Part shown: positions 51,605 to 62,467 of the stretch, one piece after another
Numbering within the stretch: the stretch's first letter is position 1
Layout of the letters: every line of letters starts with the position of its first letter
Assembly: GCA_028698305.1 (NCBI GenBank)
Contig: JAQVDN010000001.1
Location: forward strand, 248,001-312,000
Length of the DNA: 64,000 bases
From: Candidatus Altimarinota bacterium
GTDB taxonomy: Bacteria > Patescibacteriota > Gracilibacteria > BD1-5 > UBA6164
Reading direction: 5' to 3'
Position numbers and translations under genes: made by a program
The notes under the pieces: model-generated
Seen by the model: only the letters and a program-made list of their open reading frames with translations
Told to the model about the DNA's origin: nothing
The model's database searches: none

Positions 51605-52123
51605 TTATGATATATTTTTTTTTCATATTTTTTTAAGAAGTCAATTTCATTCTGAAACTTCTCAAATTCAGATTAGAGCCATAGCTAAATCTTCTGTTAT
51701 TAATTCATCATTTGGAGCTATAACTAGAGCTCTTTTTAATATAGATATTCATTTATCTGTTTCTCAAAGCATAGTATATGCCCATCATAAATTTCTCAAA
51801 ACTTCTGAATTATTTCACATCAAACTATTAGATTTTTCTAAAAATTCTATAGATTCTCTTATCTTATCTTTTGATAACAAAATAAATCATTTTAGATAGT
51901 TTCCTGTAGCCGATAGAGGATTTAATTCAAGTCAAAAATTTACTGACTTTAAAGCTTTATCAAGTTCTCATTTGTATAGATAAATATCTGCTAATTCTTC
52001 GTATAATCTATAATCTCAACTATAATTAACTAGATTTTTTTCCACTATTTCTATAGCTTTTGTAAATTTTTGTTCAAGTTTAAGTTTTTCTATTTCTAAG
52101 ATTATTTCTTTAACTTTATCCAT
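51605..52123 (-). CDS. Tetratricopeptide-repeat protein
   Basis: 172 residues made of about four TPR units, for example LYEELADIYLYKGELDKALK and LRNLGWAYTMLGETDKGISI. TPRs mediate protein contacts. It lies between dnaN (9-base gap) and the ftsA-like gene (12-base gap), so it may link replication and division proteins; that is an inference. Confidence 0.83.
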
Positions 52124-52132
52124 TTTTCTTTT

Positions 52133-53257
52133 TTATATTTTTAAAGGCATTATTATATGTTTGAAGCTGTCTTTTACTTCTTTTTCTGGGTCTGCAATAG
52201 GAGATATTAGTATAGGAGATAAAGGAGATTCAAAACTTATACTAACATGAGTAGTTTCTATTACACTTAAAACTTCTAAAAAATAAGTTGAATTTATTCA
52301 AACAACATTATTTTCTCATTCTACAACTCAAACTAAAGTTACATCTCATTCTCAAATTTGAGTTTGAGAAGTTTCTAATTCTATTCATCTTTCATTACTT
52401 AGACTCATTTTAATAGAATAATTATTTTCTCTACTTACTAGATTTATTTTTCTTAGAGCTCAAATTAAATCTACTCTATTTATTTCTGCTTTTGTCGAAT
52501 AAGTTGTTGGAAAAAATCAAATATAATCAGGAAATTTACCATTTAATAATCTAGAATATATTTTGATGTTTCAAGTTATAAATGCAACTTGGTTATCTCA
52601 AGAAACAATTTTAACTTCATCTTCATCATCAAGTATTGATTTTAGTTGATTACAAGTTTTACTTGGTATTATTTGTGAAAAATCATTTTGTGCTGCATTA
52701 GATAAAAAAGTTTTATATTCTGATAATCTAAAACTATCTGTTGAAGCAAAAATAACAGCATTATTTTTAATATTTACATATAATCAAGCAAGTGTTGGTC
52801 TTATATTTCATTCTGCACTTGAAAAAAGAGTTTTATCGATAGCTTTTTTGATTATTTTTCATGAAATATTTAAACTAACTTCTTCTCTGATTGAAGGAAT
52901 TAGAGGAAATTCATTACTTTCAATTCATTTTATTTTTAGTTTAGAACTTCAAGTAGATATTTTTATACTTTCATCATTTAATAATTCTATTTTAACTTCA
53001 TCATCATTTACTAAGTTTATATAATTTGTAAAAAGTTTACTAGGTATACAAAAAGCTCATTCAGTTTCTATATTTAAGTTTTCATTTATTACATATTCTA
53101 TAGCCATTTCTAGATTATTTGAAGTCAAAACAATATTTTTGTAGTTAACTTTTAATAAAATATTTTCTAAAATAGGAGTTGTTGATATAGAAGCAGTTGC
53201 ATGATTTACAACTTCAAGTCATTTCTTTAATATTTGAGTAGATATGCTAAATTTCAT
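52133..53257 (-). CDS. dnaN: DNA polymerase III beta subunit (sliding clamp)
   Basis: 374 residues, the usual clamp length, with three similar domains. The N-terminus reads MKFSISTQILKKGLEVVNHA, the middle has LAGLYVNIKNN and STDSFRLSEYK, and the C-terminal end is HIIMPLKI where E. coli has the typical MPMRL-type terminus. dnaA, normally adjacent, is not nearby. Confidence 0.93.
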
Positions 53258-53375
53258 ATTTTTTTATTATTAAATAAATTTATTCTATTATTCCTTAATT
53301 ATTAAAAAAATGCTTAAAAAATCAAGATTAAAAATTATTTTTTGTTAAAAACTTTTATACAGGTTTATTGCTTAT

Positions 53376-54359
53376 TTATTCAAATATAACTATTAAGTTG
53401 CTATCTTTAAAAATATTATTTTTAATTATGTTTAAAAAATGTCTTATATTATTTCATTTTATAAGTATCTTATAATAATATTGGTTATATTTTTTTGTAT
53501 AACTTGGATTCAATATAATTATAAAATCATTATTTTTATTATTTTCATCTAAAGTTTCCTTTATTTTTTCAATGTATTTTAGACCCTTATCTACATCTTT
53601 ACTTCTATATTCTAAGGTTGCAAATTCGCAAAAAGGAGGGTAATTGAAAAGCTGTCTTTCTTTTAGAGTTTTTATAAAAAACTCTTTATAATTATCATAA
53701 ACTATATCTTTTATTAGTTCATTATCACTAATAAAGCTTTGTATTATAAACTCTGTTTTTTCTCAATTTCTAGATCATCTTCATAAAAGTTGTTTTATAT
53801 TTGAATAAACTTTTTCACTTGTGTTGTATTTTGATATTTGTAATTCTTGCTCCAAAAGTATTACTCAAATTAGTCATATATTCTTGAAATCAAATCATGT
53901 TGTAATCATCTTAGTTCAAATAATAATTTGGGCATTTTTTATATTTTCAAGAGCATTTTGTTTTTCGGTTTTGTTTTTTACTATATCTGTATCAAGTCTA
54001 AATACATTTATATTAGGATATAAATCTTTTATAGAATTTTCTATTTGTAGAGTTCAAACTCATACTTTTTGTAGATTTTCGCTAGAGCATATTTCACATT
54101 TTTTTTCTATTTTTTGAGTATAATTACATATATGACAAATCATATTTTCTCAGTGAATACTCATAGAATTATCACAATATTTACACTTGTATAGATGATT
54201 ACATTTTTCACAAATAAGAGAACTATATTCTCATCTTTTATTTAGATATAATATAATTTTTTTATCATTTTTTAAACAAATATCTATGTTTGTAAGTAGT
54301 GTATTTGATAGATATTTATTTATTTTAGATTTATCTAGATTTAGGTTTACTAGTAGCAT
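53376..54359 (-). CDS. priA: PriA-like primosomal protein, C-terminal part only
   Basis: 327 residues matching the C-terminal half of PriA (~730 residues). KRGEYSSLICEKCNHLYKC and the following CxxC pairs are the zinc-binding region. QIIIGTKMITTGFDF and QLLGRGSRNG are helicase motifs of the second RecA-like lobe. The first lobe with Walker A/DEAD and the N-terminal DNA-binding domain are missing, and the upstream sequence does not encode them. It cannot be a normal helicase; it may load DnaB only or be degenerate. Confidence 0.82.
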
Positions 54360-54440
54360 TTTTGATTTATTGAATTTATAATTTTTATTATTTTACAAGA
54401 TTTTTATTATTTCTCAATATTTATTTTTGTTTACTAAAAT

Positions 54441-54469
54441 TTGCAAAAATTACAATTATATATTATTAT
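54441..54469 (+). promoter_or_regulatory. Candidate promoter of the anti-SD-loop RNA
   Basis: TTGCAA (54441-54446), 17 bases, TATTAT (54464-54469), ending 6 bases before the hairpin. Confidence 0.35.
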
Positions 54470-54471
54470 GT

Positions 54472-54538
54472 ATATGAGTCATAGCAACGGTGTAAAGTTT
54501 CCTCCTTTAACTTTCCACTGTTATATGTCTCTTTTTTT
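54472..54538 (+). ncRNA. Candidate small RNA with an anti-Shine-Dalgarno loop
   Basis: An interrupted ~20-bp stem: GAG-CAUA-AACGGUG-AAAGUU pairs with AACUUU-CACUGUU-UAUG-CUC. The loop reads UCCUCCUUU, and a run of seven T follows at 54532. The hairpin follows no plus-strand gene; the gene to its left (priA) runs away from it. The loop equals the conserved CCUCCUUU end of bacterial 16S rRNA. It could be a stand-alone RNA or a leader/attenuator for the gene at 54601. The other 170 bases of this gap are plain AT-rich sequence. Confidence 0.5.
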
Positions 54539-54600
54539 GTGTTTAAAATTTAATAATGTTATAATTATTATTAATTAATTAATTAATAATCTTTTACTTT

Positions 54601-55365
54601 GTGAACTTAGAAGAAGAAAATAAAGAGTTAAAGAAAAAACTTCTCATAGCACAATCTTGGATGGAAAGGGAAGTAAAAACTCAAATAAATCTGATTTCAA
54701 AAGAAAAAATATCAAATCTATCATCATGAAATATTGAGGATTTTTTTCATGAAAATGTAGAAGAAATAATCACAACTTGAGTTTATAATTTCTTTTGAGA
54801 ACTTATGATTTTAAATACTCCAAAAGTAGTTTTAGAAAATATAATCTGAGCTGAAATTTTGTTTTATAATCAAAGACAAAATAAGTTTGCTGATTGATTA
54901 TGAATAATTAGTTCATATCATAAATCAATAGATTATATAATAGAAAGTACCATAACTAAGCCATTTAGAAAATTTGCAAAAAAGCATAATCAAACATTTC
55001 TTAGAAGAAATGATCCACTAGAAAAAACTCTTAATTTGGTTGTAAATAGTTGATATATATTGTGAATTGCTAAACTTTTTCATGCACTTAGTCTGATTAA
55101 AAAATGATGAAATTTATGAGATTTTACAAAATGTTTCAGTGATTTTTTAGATAATCATCTTTATATAAAAAACATACTTTTAGAGGAAAATTTCTATAGA
55201 TTATTAAAAATACTTGTTGATAGTGAAGTTTTTTGAAAAAAAAGACATGAATGAAAGATAACTTATGAAGAAACAAAAAAAACTAGAACTATACTTATTT
55301 GAGATTTAAAAGAACAAAATTGTGTTATTTATAAGCTCATAAAAATGTGACAAGTTGATATTTAA
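54601..55365 (+). CDS. Hypothetical helical protein (254 aa, GTG start)
   Basis: 254 residues, unrecognised. A Glu/Lys-rich N-terminal coiled coil (LEEENKELKKKLLIAQ) is followed by a helical domain with no membrane segment. The start is GTG at 54601. The candidate RNA ends about 60 bases upstream and might control it. It ends in a clear terminator. Confidence 0.65.
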
Positions 55366-55399
55366 AAAAGCACTTAAAATTAATTTTAAGTGCTTTTTT
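55364..55399 (+). terminator. Terminator of the 254-aa gene
   Basis: AAAAAAGCACTTAAAATT / AATTTTAAGTGCTTTTTT, a perfect palindrome starting at the stop codon. Confidence 0.8.
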
Positions 55400-55463
55400 A
55401 TTATTATTGCATTTTACTTTTTTATTTGTAAAATACATCTAAATATTTCCTAAATTAATTATT

Positions 55464-56141
55464 TTGTTATATATCGTTGCAACACCTATTTGAAATTTAG
55501 ATGATATCACATATAGAGCAGTAAAAACTCTACAAAGTGTGGATTCTATTGCCTGTGAAGATACTAGAACTAGTTCTACACTTTTAAATCATTATGAAAT
55601 CAAAAAACCACTTATTTCTTTTCATAGTCATTCTTGAGTAACAAAGGTTGATAAAATCATTTCTCAACTAAAAGAAGGGCATAATATGGCTTTAATTAGT
55701 GATGCTGGAACTCCATGATTTTCTGATCCTGGTTATGTGCTTATAAAAGAAGCAATAATTGCTTGAGTTGAAGTTGTTCCTGTTCCATGAGTTACAGCTT
55801 TTTCTACTGCTTTAATGTGAAGTTGATTTCCTATGAATCATTTTTTATATCTTTGATTTTTACCAGTAAAAAAGGGAAGACAAACTCTTTTTAATTCTCT
55901 AGTTGAAAGAAAAAATAGTAAAGCCTGACTTGAAACTGTAGTTATATATGAATCTGTTCATAGAATAGTTAGAACTATAGAAGAAATTTGAACTTATTTT
56001 TGAATGGAACACAACATAGTAATAGGTCGTGAATTAACAAAAAAATTTGAAGAATTTAATAGATGAACAGTTAGAGAAGTACTTGATTATTACACTCAAA
56101 ACAGTTCAAAAGTTAAATGAGAATTTGTAGTAATTTTTTAG
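55464..56141 (+). CDS. rsmI: 16S rRNA (cytidine1402-2'-O)-methyltransferase RsmI (TTG start)
   Basis: 225 residues. It starts with [18 protein letters not shown], then [28 protein letters not shown] and [14 protein letters not shown], the tetrapyrrole-methylase-fold signatures of RsmI. It acts on the same nucleotide as RsmH, also in this window. No ATG is in frame; TTG at 55464 is used. Length is slightly short at the C-terminus (often ~280), so the C-terminal extra domain is absent. Confidence 0.93.
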
Positions 56142-56144
56142 ATT

Positions 56145-56420
56145 ATGAAATTATTTTTAAATGAGAAAAAGACTGAACTTTTTATAAAAACTTCTCTATG
56201 GAATAGTATAATAGAGGTTTTTTTGAAGGGAAAAAATATAGATATGTCATCATATCTAGTTTCTATACAAATAAAAAATCAAACACTTTTAATTAAGACA
56301 AATAATCCATTAATAAATTCAGAATTACATTTATTTTATGATAAAATTAATTCTAGTTTTCAAGATAAAATTAAAAATATAGATTTAAAAGATTATGATT
56401 TTGAAATTAAATTTATATAA
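56145..56420 (+). CDS. Small protein resembling DUF721/DciA
   Basis: 91 residues. The pattern SIQIKNQTLLIKTNNPLINSELHLFYD looks like the core of DUF721 proteins (DciA-type helicase loaders). The match is by eye and weak. It starts 3 bases after rsmI and is cotranscribed. No TGA codon occurs in it. Confidence 0.5.
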   Translation: MKLFLNEKKTELFIKTSLWNSIIEVFLKGKNIDMSSYLVSIQIKNQTLLIKTNNPLINSELHLFYDKINSSFQDKIKNIDLKDYDFEIKFI

Positions 56421-56448
56421 AAACACATCATTTATGATGTGTTTTTTA
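56419..56448. terminator. Bidirectional terminator between the 91-aa gene and the minus-strand cluster
   Basis: AAAAACACATCA / TGATGTGTTTTT around TTTA. Confidence 0.8.
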
Positions 56449-56667
56449 GTCTATTAATTGATATGTTTTACCATTTATTATTATGACTTCATTTGTTGTT
56501 CTTGTTTCTAGGATATTTGCTTTTACATATAACTCACTTTTATTTCATGCATTTGTTACATTTCAAATTGAGCTTATTAAAAATGCTATTATTAGTACTA
56601 TAATAGTTCCATTTTGTAATTTTTCATCAAATAATTTGTAGTAATTTTTTATAAAATTTCTAAGCAT
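56446..56667 (-). CDS. Small single-pass membrane protein (73 aa)
   Basis: 73 residues with a basic N-terminus, one membrane span (TIIVLIIAFLISSIGNV) and a short polar outer tail. Unrecognised. It follows the oxidoreductase genes by 81 bases. Confidence 0.55.
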
Positions 56668-56748
56668 CTTCTTATAATATAATTTAATATTATTATTAAA
56701 TCATAATTTAATTTTAAATGCAAAAAAACATTTGGATTTTTAAATCTT

Positions 56749-57351
56749 TTACCATCTTTTAAAACTAGGACAAGCTTGGTGAATATTTACAAGTGAAAAA
56801 CCAGGATGAAGTATCGCTTGCTTTATTATATCTTTCATTTCAAGAAATTTTATACTATCAGCTGTTTTTGCAAAAGTGCATCCAGCATCAAGAGCCAATT
56901 TTATAGGATCAAAAGGTTGTTTTGTATTTCCTAGTGGAGTAGTTTTTGTTTTTGCTCAAATTGGAGTTGTAGGACTTGCTTGACCAGTTGTAAGAGCATA
57001 GTTTTCATTGTCCATAACTATATAAGTTATATCTAAATTTCTCTTACAAGCATGAATAAAGTGTCACATACCAATTCAGTATCAATCTCCATCTCAACCA
57101 GTAGCAAGTACTGCAAGTTCTGGATTTACCATTTTTATACCTGTAGCAAAAGGTAGAGTTCTACCATGAAGAGTTTCAGCTGCATATCAGTCAATATATT
57201 GACTTGCTTTACCAGAACAACCTACTCAAGAAACAACTACTCTTTGGTGAGAAGCAATTCCTAGTTCTTCAAATGCTTTTTTTATAGCTCAGATTATAAG
57301 TGTGTCTCAACAACCTGGACACCATTGTATATTATTTAATCAAGATCTCAT
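56749..57351 (-). CDS. 2-oxoacid:ferredoxin oxidoreductase, beta subunit (TPP-binding), short
   Basis: 200 residues. QWCPGCGDTLIIGAIKKAF opens the protein, GVGCSGKASQYIDGY follows, and TGGDGDGYGIGMGHF is the thiamine-diphosphate motif, then DNENYALTTGQASPTTP. This is the beta subunit of pyruvate/2-oxoglutarate:ferredoxin oxidoreductase. The usual length is 280 or more; the C-terminal part is reduced. It pairs with the alpha subunit at 57723, with a cupin gene between. Confidence 0.9.
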
Positions 57352-57369
57352 TTTTTATTTTTTTAATTT

Positions 57370-57714
57370 TTAATTTCTTCAATATTTATCAGATATTCTA
57401 TATGTATCTTTTGAGTCAAATATATCAAAACATATTTCCATAACTATTAATTCATCTGTTAATGCTTTTACTGAGTGAGGAGTAAGCTTTTCTAAATATA
57501 TTAAATCTCAAGAACTTATATTTTTTGATTTATCATTTATTATAGCAATTCATTCTCATGATATTATATACCAATAATCATTTCTAATTTTATGATAATG
57601 TAGTGATAATTCTTCTCATTTTTTAATTTTTAATACTTGTATAGTAGATTTTTTTTCATGAGTAATTTGTTCAATTATTCACCATGGTTTATCTTCTCTA
57701 ATTATTTTTAACAT
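57370..57714 (-). CDS. Cupin-domain protein (mannose-6-phosphate isomerase-like)
   Basis: 114 residues. The cupin motif 1 reads GEELSLHYHKIRNDYWYIISGEG (metal ligands HxH and E-type position) and motif 2 has LTPHSVKAL. KPWGIIEQI near the N-terminus is typical of mannose-6-phosphate isomerase/guanylyltransferase C-terminal cupins. It is inserted between oxidoreductase subunit genes. Confidence 0.8.
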
Positions 57715-57722
57715 AACTATTT

Positions 57723-59384
57723 TTAAATTAGACTATTAAAATCCTCAATATAGAAAGGGAATAGGTCATATTTTCTTAAATTTGATATTTTTAAATTTGG
57801 TATGTATTTCAATCCAAATTCTTTTGATATGTAATTTTCTAATTGACCAGAGTAATTACTTTCTATAAAAATAATTTCTTCTTTTCATTCTATTTCTTTT
57901 CTTAATCTAGCATCAAGTGGTTTTAAAAATTTGATTATTATAAGACCAAACTCGCTATTATTTTTTACAAATTCTCTTGCAGTATAGCTTGTAAAACTTG
58001 TAACTATAAGCATTTTTTTAGCATTAGGATTAATTACTTCATATCAACTATATCATTCTTTTTCAAAGAAATTTTCTAGTTTTTTCCATCTTTTTTCTGT
58101 AAATGCTTTTTTTACAAGTGGATCTTCACTTGTAGCTCAATATTCATCATGCTCATAACTAGTTGCTATAAAATCTCAGTTTATAGTACCTACTTTTACT
58201 CTTGGAGAAATTCAAGTTTCGTTAAGTTCATATCTTTTATAATCAAGAGGAGGATTTTCAAGAATTACTCATCTATCTATTTCTGGTACACTTAATTCTC
58301 AAATTGTTCCAACCATTTCACTTGATTGTTTATCCATCAAAACTAAAACTATACTTTGATATTTATCAGCTATATTTAGAGCTAAACCTCAAAAATTATA
58401 TGCTTCTTCTAAAGAACTAGGATACATTACAACATGATCAAAATCACCAAAAGTAGGATTTAAAGCGAAGTTTATATCTCATGCTTCATGATAAGTAGGT
58501 GTTCAAGTACTTGGACCAGCTCTTTGAGAAAGTACAACTGTTATTGGGAATTCAGCTTGCACAGCAAAACTTAAAGCTTCACTCATAAGTGCAAATCATC
58601 CACCAGAACTACCACTCATAGCTCTTGCTCAAGTAAAACTAGCTCATAATGCAGAGTTTATAACTGCAATTTCATCTTCTGCTTGAAAATATTTTACTCT
58701 ACCATCATTTATAACTTCACTAAGTATAGTAGAAGCTGGAGTCATAGGATAAGCACTATAAAATTCAAGTCCTCATTCTATAGATCATTTTGTTAGAGAT
58801 TTATTTCAATAAATAGTTTCTTTTGATTCTCAAACTCTCTCTAATACTATATCACTTTTATTTTTAATTTCATAAGTGTCAAAAATATTTTTAACTATAT
58901 TTTTGTTTAATTCTACAGTATCAGTTCACTTTTTAGCAAATACTTTTTCTATTTTTTCAAGCAATATATTTATATCTAGATTCAAATATTTAGCATATAT
59001 TCAAAGTAGGTAAGTATTGTCATATTTATCTGTTATTTCAAGTTCTAATACATTGAATTTATCAAAAATTAAACCTTTTTCTTTTAGTTTATTTATCCAT
59101 TTACTATTTATGATTATTGTTGCATTTTCTTTTAAGCTACTTATTTGTTTTTCAAGACTTTCAGCATTAAAAGCAAGTACTATATCTACATATTTTGTAA
59201 GGAATTTTTCTTTTTTATCAGAAATATTTACATCAAAAAAATTTACTCATCATTTTATTCTTGATTCGTATTCTATATCAGTTATCAAATCATAACCTAG
59301 TTCTGCATAAAGGTCAGATATAATATCAACTGTTGAGTTAACTCATGCTCAAGCGGGTCATGTTATTCTAGTATTTAAATTCAT
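57723..59384 (-). CDS. 2-oxoacid:ferredoxin oxidoreductase, fused gamma-alpha subunit
   Basis: 553 residues. The N-terminal ~170 residues form the gamma domain (TRITGPAGAGVNSTVDI start). The alpha domain follows: EGGLEFYSAYPMTPASTIL, QAEDEIAVINSALGASFTGA, and SGGGFALMSEALSFA. The gamma-alpha fusion is the KorA-type architecture. With the beta subunit it oxidises a 2-oxoacid to an acyl-CoA and reduces ferredoxin. Substrate (pyruvate or other) cannot be fixed from sequence. Confidence 0.92.
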
Positions 59385-59387
59385 CAA

Positions 59388-59618
59388 TTAATTGTTAATT
59401 TCTATTATATTTCATGTTCAAGATATTTCTCAAGTTGAAGTTATACTTCAGCTTTGAGAATTAATTAATTCTTGAATTTGTTCTATTTGTTCTGGAGTTA
59501 ATTGAGTTTCTTTATTTGTTCATCCTTGAAGAATTACCATTACTCAAGTTCAAATTATTGATCAAGTTATTGCAATTAATGCTAATATTGCCATAATTTT
59601 TGCTCATTTTTGTTTCAT
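59388..59618 (-). CDS. Small secreted or anchored protein (76 aa)
   Basis: 76 residues: one N-terminal hydrophobic segment (IMAILALIAITGSIIGTGVMVIL) followed by a Gln/Ser/Thr-rich tail (QLTPEQIEQIQELINSQ). Unrecognised. It lies between the large ORFan (2-base gap) and the oxidoreductase gene (3-base gap), apparently in one transcript. Confidence 0.62.
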
Positions 59619-59620
59619 TT

Positions 59621-62404
59621 TTATTTTGTTAATTTTAAAATATTTTCTAGTTCATATATATTTATTCATGATTTTAATAATTCTTTTCAATTATATATGA
59701 TTGAATCTACATAATTTCATAAGGTTGTTATCTCTAAATTATTATTTTTAATTATAAATTTATCTATAGACATATCATAATAAATTGTTATTGAATTATC
59801 TCTTATGATATCTAAAATTAATTGTAGATAATTTAAATTATCAAACAATATATATAGGTCATCTTTAATACTTTCAACATTTAAATCTCAAACAATTTTT
59901 ACCATATTTCAATATAATAATTTAGTTCAAGTGTCGTTATATACAGTTATTTCAGATTGTATAAAACTATGATTTGGTATAAAATTGTATTTTGAATTAA
60001 AATATCAAGAATATTCTATTCATCATTTTACTGCATATTTAAATTTAGCATTATTTATTTGAATATCATAATCATTTCAATCTTCTTTAACAATTAAATC
60101 TTCATATTTTATATCAATAAATCATTCAATATTTTTAAAGTCTCAATTTTCTCATAATAATTTATTTCTTTTAAATATCTTTATTATTAAACTTTCATCA
60201 TTTGTTGTATTATTATTTGTTGTATTATTATTTGTTGTATTATTATTTGTTGTATTATTTTCAATTGGGGGATTGAAAACATATAGAAAAAAATTTTCAA
60301 ATTTATATTTTTCAGAATTTTCTTCTGAGCCATTATTTTCTAAGTTTTCGTCCCATACAATTTTTTCATTATTTAATTTATAAGATCATTTATTTATATT
60401 TTTATCTCAATTAATTGAAAAATTAAAAATGTTGTTTCATTCATTTGGAACTAAGATCATATCTAATTCAACATTACTTCAAATTATAATTTTTTCAATT
60501 TTATAACAATATGGTTCATTATATTCGTCAATATCATTTTTTTCAATTGGATTATTACAATAATTATATCATCTTAGACTTATTTTTGAATAAGTTGTTT
60601 CAATATAGTTGAATTGATTTAAAAAATCTAAAGCATTTTCAACAGAAATAACCTTGTATTTATCTGACTCAATATCATTGTTTTTATTTACAGTTTCTCA
60701 AAATAACAATTTTTTATTTTCTTCACTATAATTTGCTATATATGAATCATAATTTTTTATTGCTAAAATATATTCATCAAATATTTTTTTTGATTCAGAG
60801 AATTCTTTTTTTATTAATTCATCTTTGGATCTATCTAATAAATATTTATTATTTTTATAAAAATAATTAAAAATTGTTTTTATATTATTTTCAAAAATTA
60901 TTAATTTTTCTTTACTTAAATTATTTGATTTATTAAGTACTAATAATCATTTGTTATCTCTTTCTTTTTCAAAATAAACTTCATTAATTTTTCCCTTTAA
61001 TTTTTTTAACATCTGGTTATATTCTTCTATTCATGTTCTAATCCTTATACTATCTTCTTTATCATAATATGTAATACTTATGTTAGTATAATAATTAAAT
61101 ATATTTAAAATATCATCTAATTTTAAATCATTATTCTCATTTAGTTGATCAAATCAATATAAAATTATTTTATTCATAAAAAATATGAGATAACTTTTTT
61201 GAGTTTCAGTTAATTCTTTATCTATTATTTCTTTATTTATATTAGCTAGATTATTATAAAATGATGAATCATTATTAAAATCATATTTAAAATAAATGTT
61301 ATTTAATTTTAATAAATATTCATCATTAAAATTATTATTATTATTTTCTAATACATTTTTTATTTTTGAAAAATTAATTTTTGGTTCTATTTCTTCTTTT
61401 TCACCATCAATAACTAGATTTGAATAAAAATAGAAAATATTTTTCATTTCATTATAATCAACTTCACTTAGATTTTTAAGTTCATCAAATAATTTAATTA
61501 AAAAATCACTTTTAGAATTATTTTCTCATTTTGAATTTATCAAATCTCAAATAGTTCTAATTATAAGATTTTTATAGTAGATTATTTGTTTACTCTCATT
61601 TAGGAATAATTTATTATATTTTATTATAAGTTTCTCTCATAATAGGGTTCAAAACTTTTTTGATTCAAAATTTTTTAATAAGTTATTTTCATATTTATTA
61701 TTTAAATATAAAAATAAAAACATATTTTTAATTTCTTGATTTTCTTCTTCAGTTTTATTTCAAATTACTTTTTTTATAAGATTTTCATTAATTTTTCAAT
61801 CTATTAAAATACTTTCTCAAAAATAATCTAGAGGAAATCTTTGAGTTAATTTTAATAAATCAGCATTTTCTACATTTTTATTTTGATTAGGAATAAATCT
61901 AATATATTTGTGAGGATATAGATATAATGTATTTATTATCTTATTGTTTTCAATATTTATTAAATTTAATTCTACCTTAGAATTTAGTGAAAAGATATTT
62001 GTTCTTACTCATGAATTGTCTATAAATATAGTTTGAGGTCAATTAGTTTTTATATTAAATCATTCTCAATTTATATTATAAGAATTGTCTAGCTCTGAAA
62101 TATTAAATAAATAAATTCATTTTTCTATATTTATTTCACCATTGTTTATTATAGAATTTCATTTGTATTCTATTATCTTATCAAATGAATTAATATAATT
62201 TATTTTTAGTTTTCAATCAATACTTCAAGAATTAAAAAAAACTTGATCTTCTTTAAATTCTAATGAATAAATTCATTTCTCATTATCTTTATAATAAACT
62301 TCTTCAAAACTATTATAATTTTTATTTAAAAATGTTGTAAATATCAACCATAGAAAAATGATAAATGTAAATATTGCTAAAAAAATTTTATTTAATGAAA
62401 TCAC
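59621..62404 (-). CDS. Large surface-protein ORFan (927 aa, GTG start)
   Basis: 927 residues with a single N-terminal membrane segment (FLAIFTFIIFLWLIFTTFL) and a huge Asn/Lys/Ile-rich outside region. It starts with a beta-rich part (residues ~40-200), followed by a helical part. A low-complexity stretch of NNTTN repeats lies near residue 720. No enzyme motif is recognised. GTG at 62404 is chosen because the membrane segment follows and no ATG is present. It looks like a large anchored surface protein. Confidence 0.65.
60199..60260. repeat. Tandem 15-bp repeats inside the large ORFan
   Basis: Four copies of ATTATTTGTTGTATT in a row; in the minus frame they encode (NNTTN)n. A multiple-of-three unit keeps the frame when copy number changes. 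Confidence 0.85.
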
Positions 62405-62467
62405 TTTTTTTACATTAAAATATATTAATTTTATTATATATATTTTAGCTTTTTGTAAAGCTTTTTC

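Noticed and set aside
60199-60260. Regular repeats that might be a CRISPR array
   Set aside because: The 15-bp units are adjacent without spacers and lie inside a coding frame; no cas genes are present.
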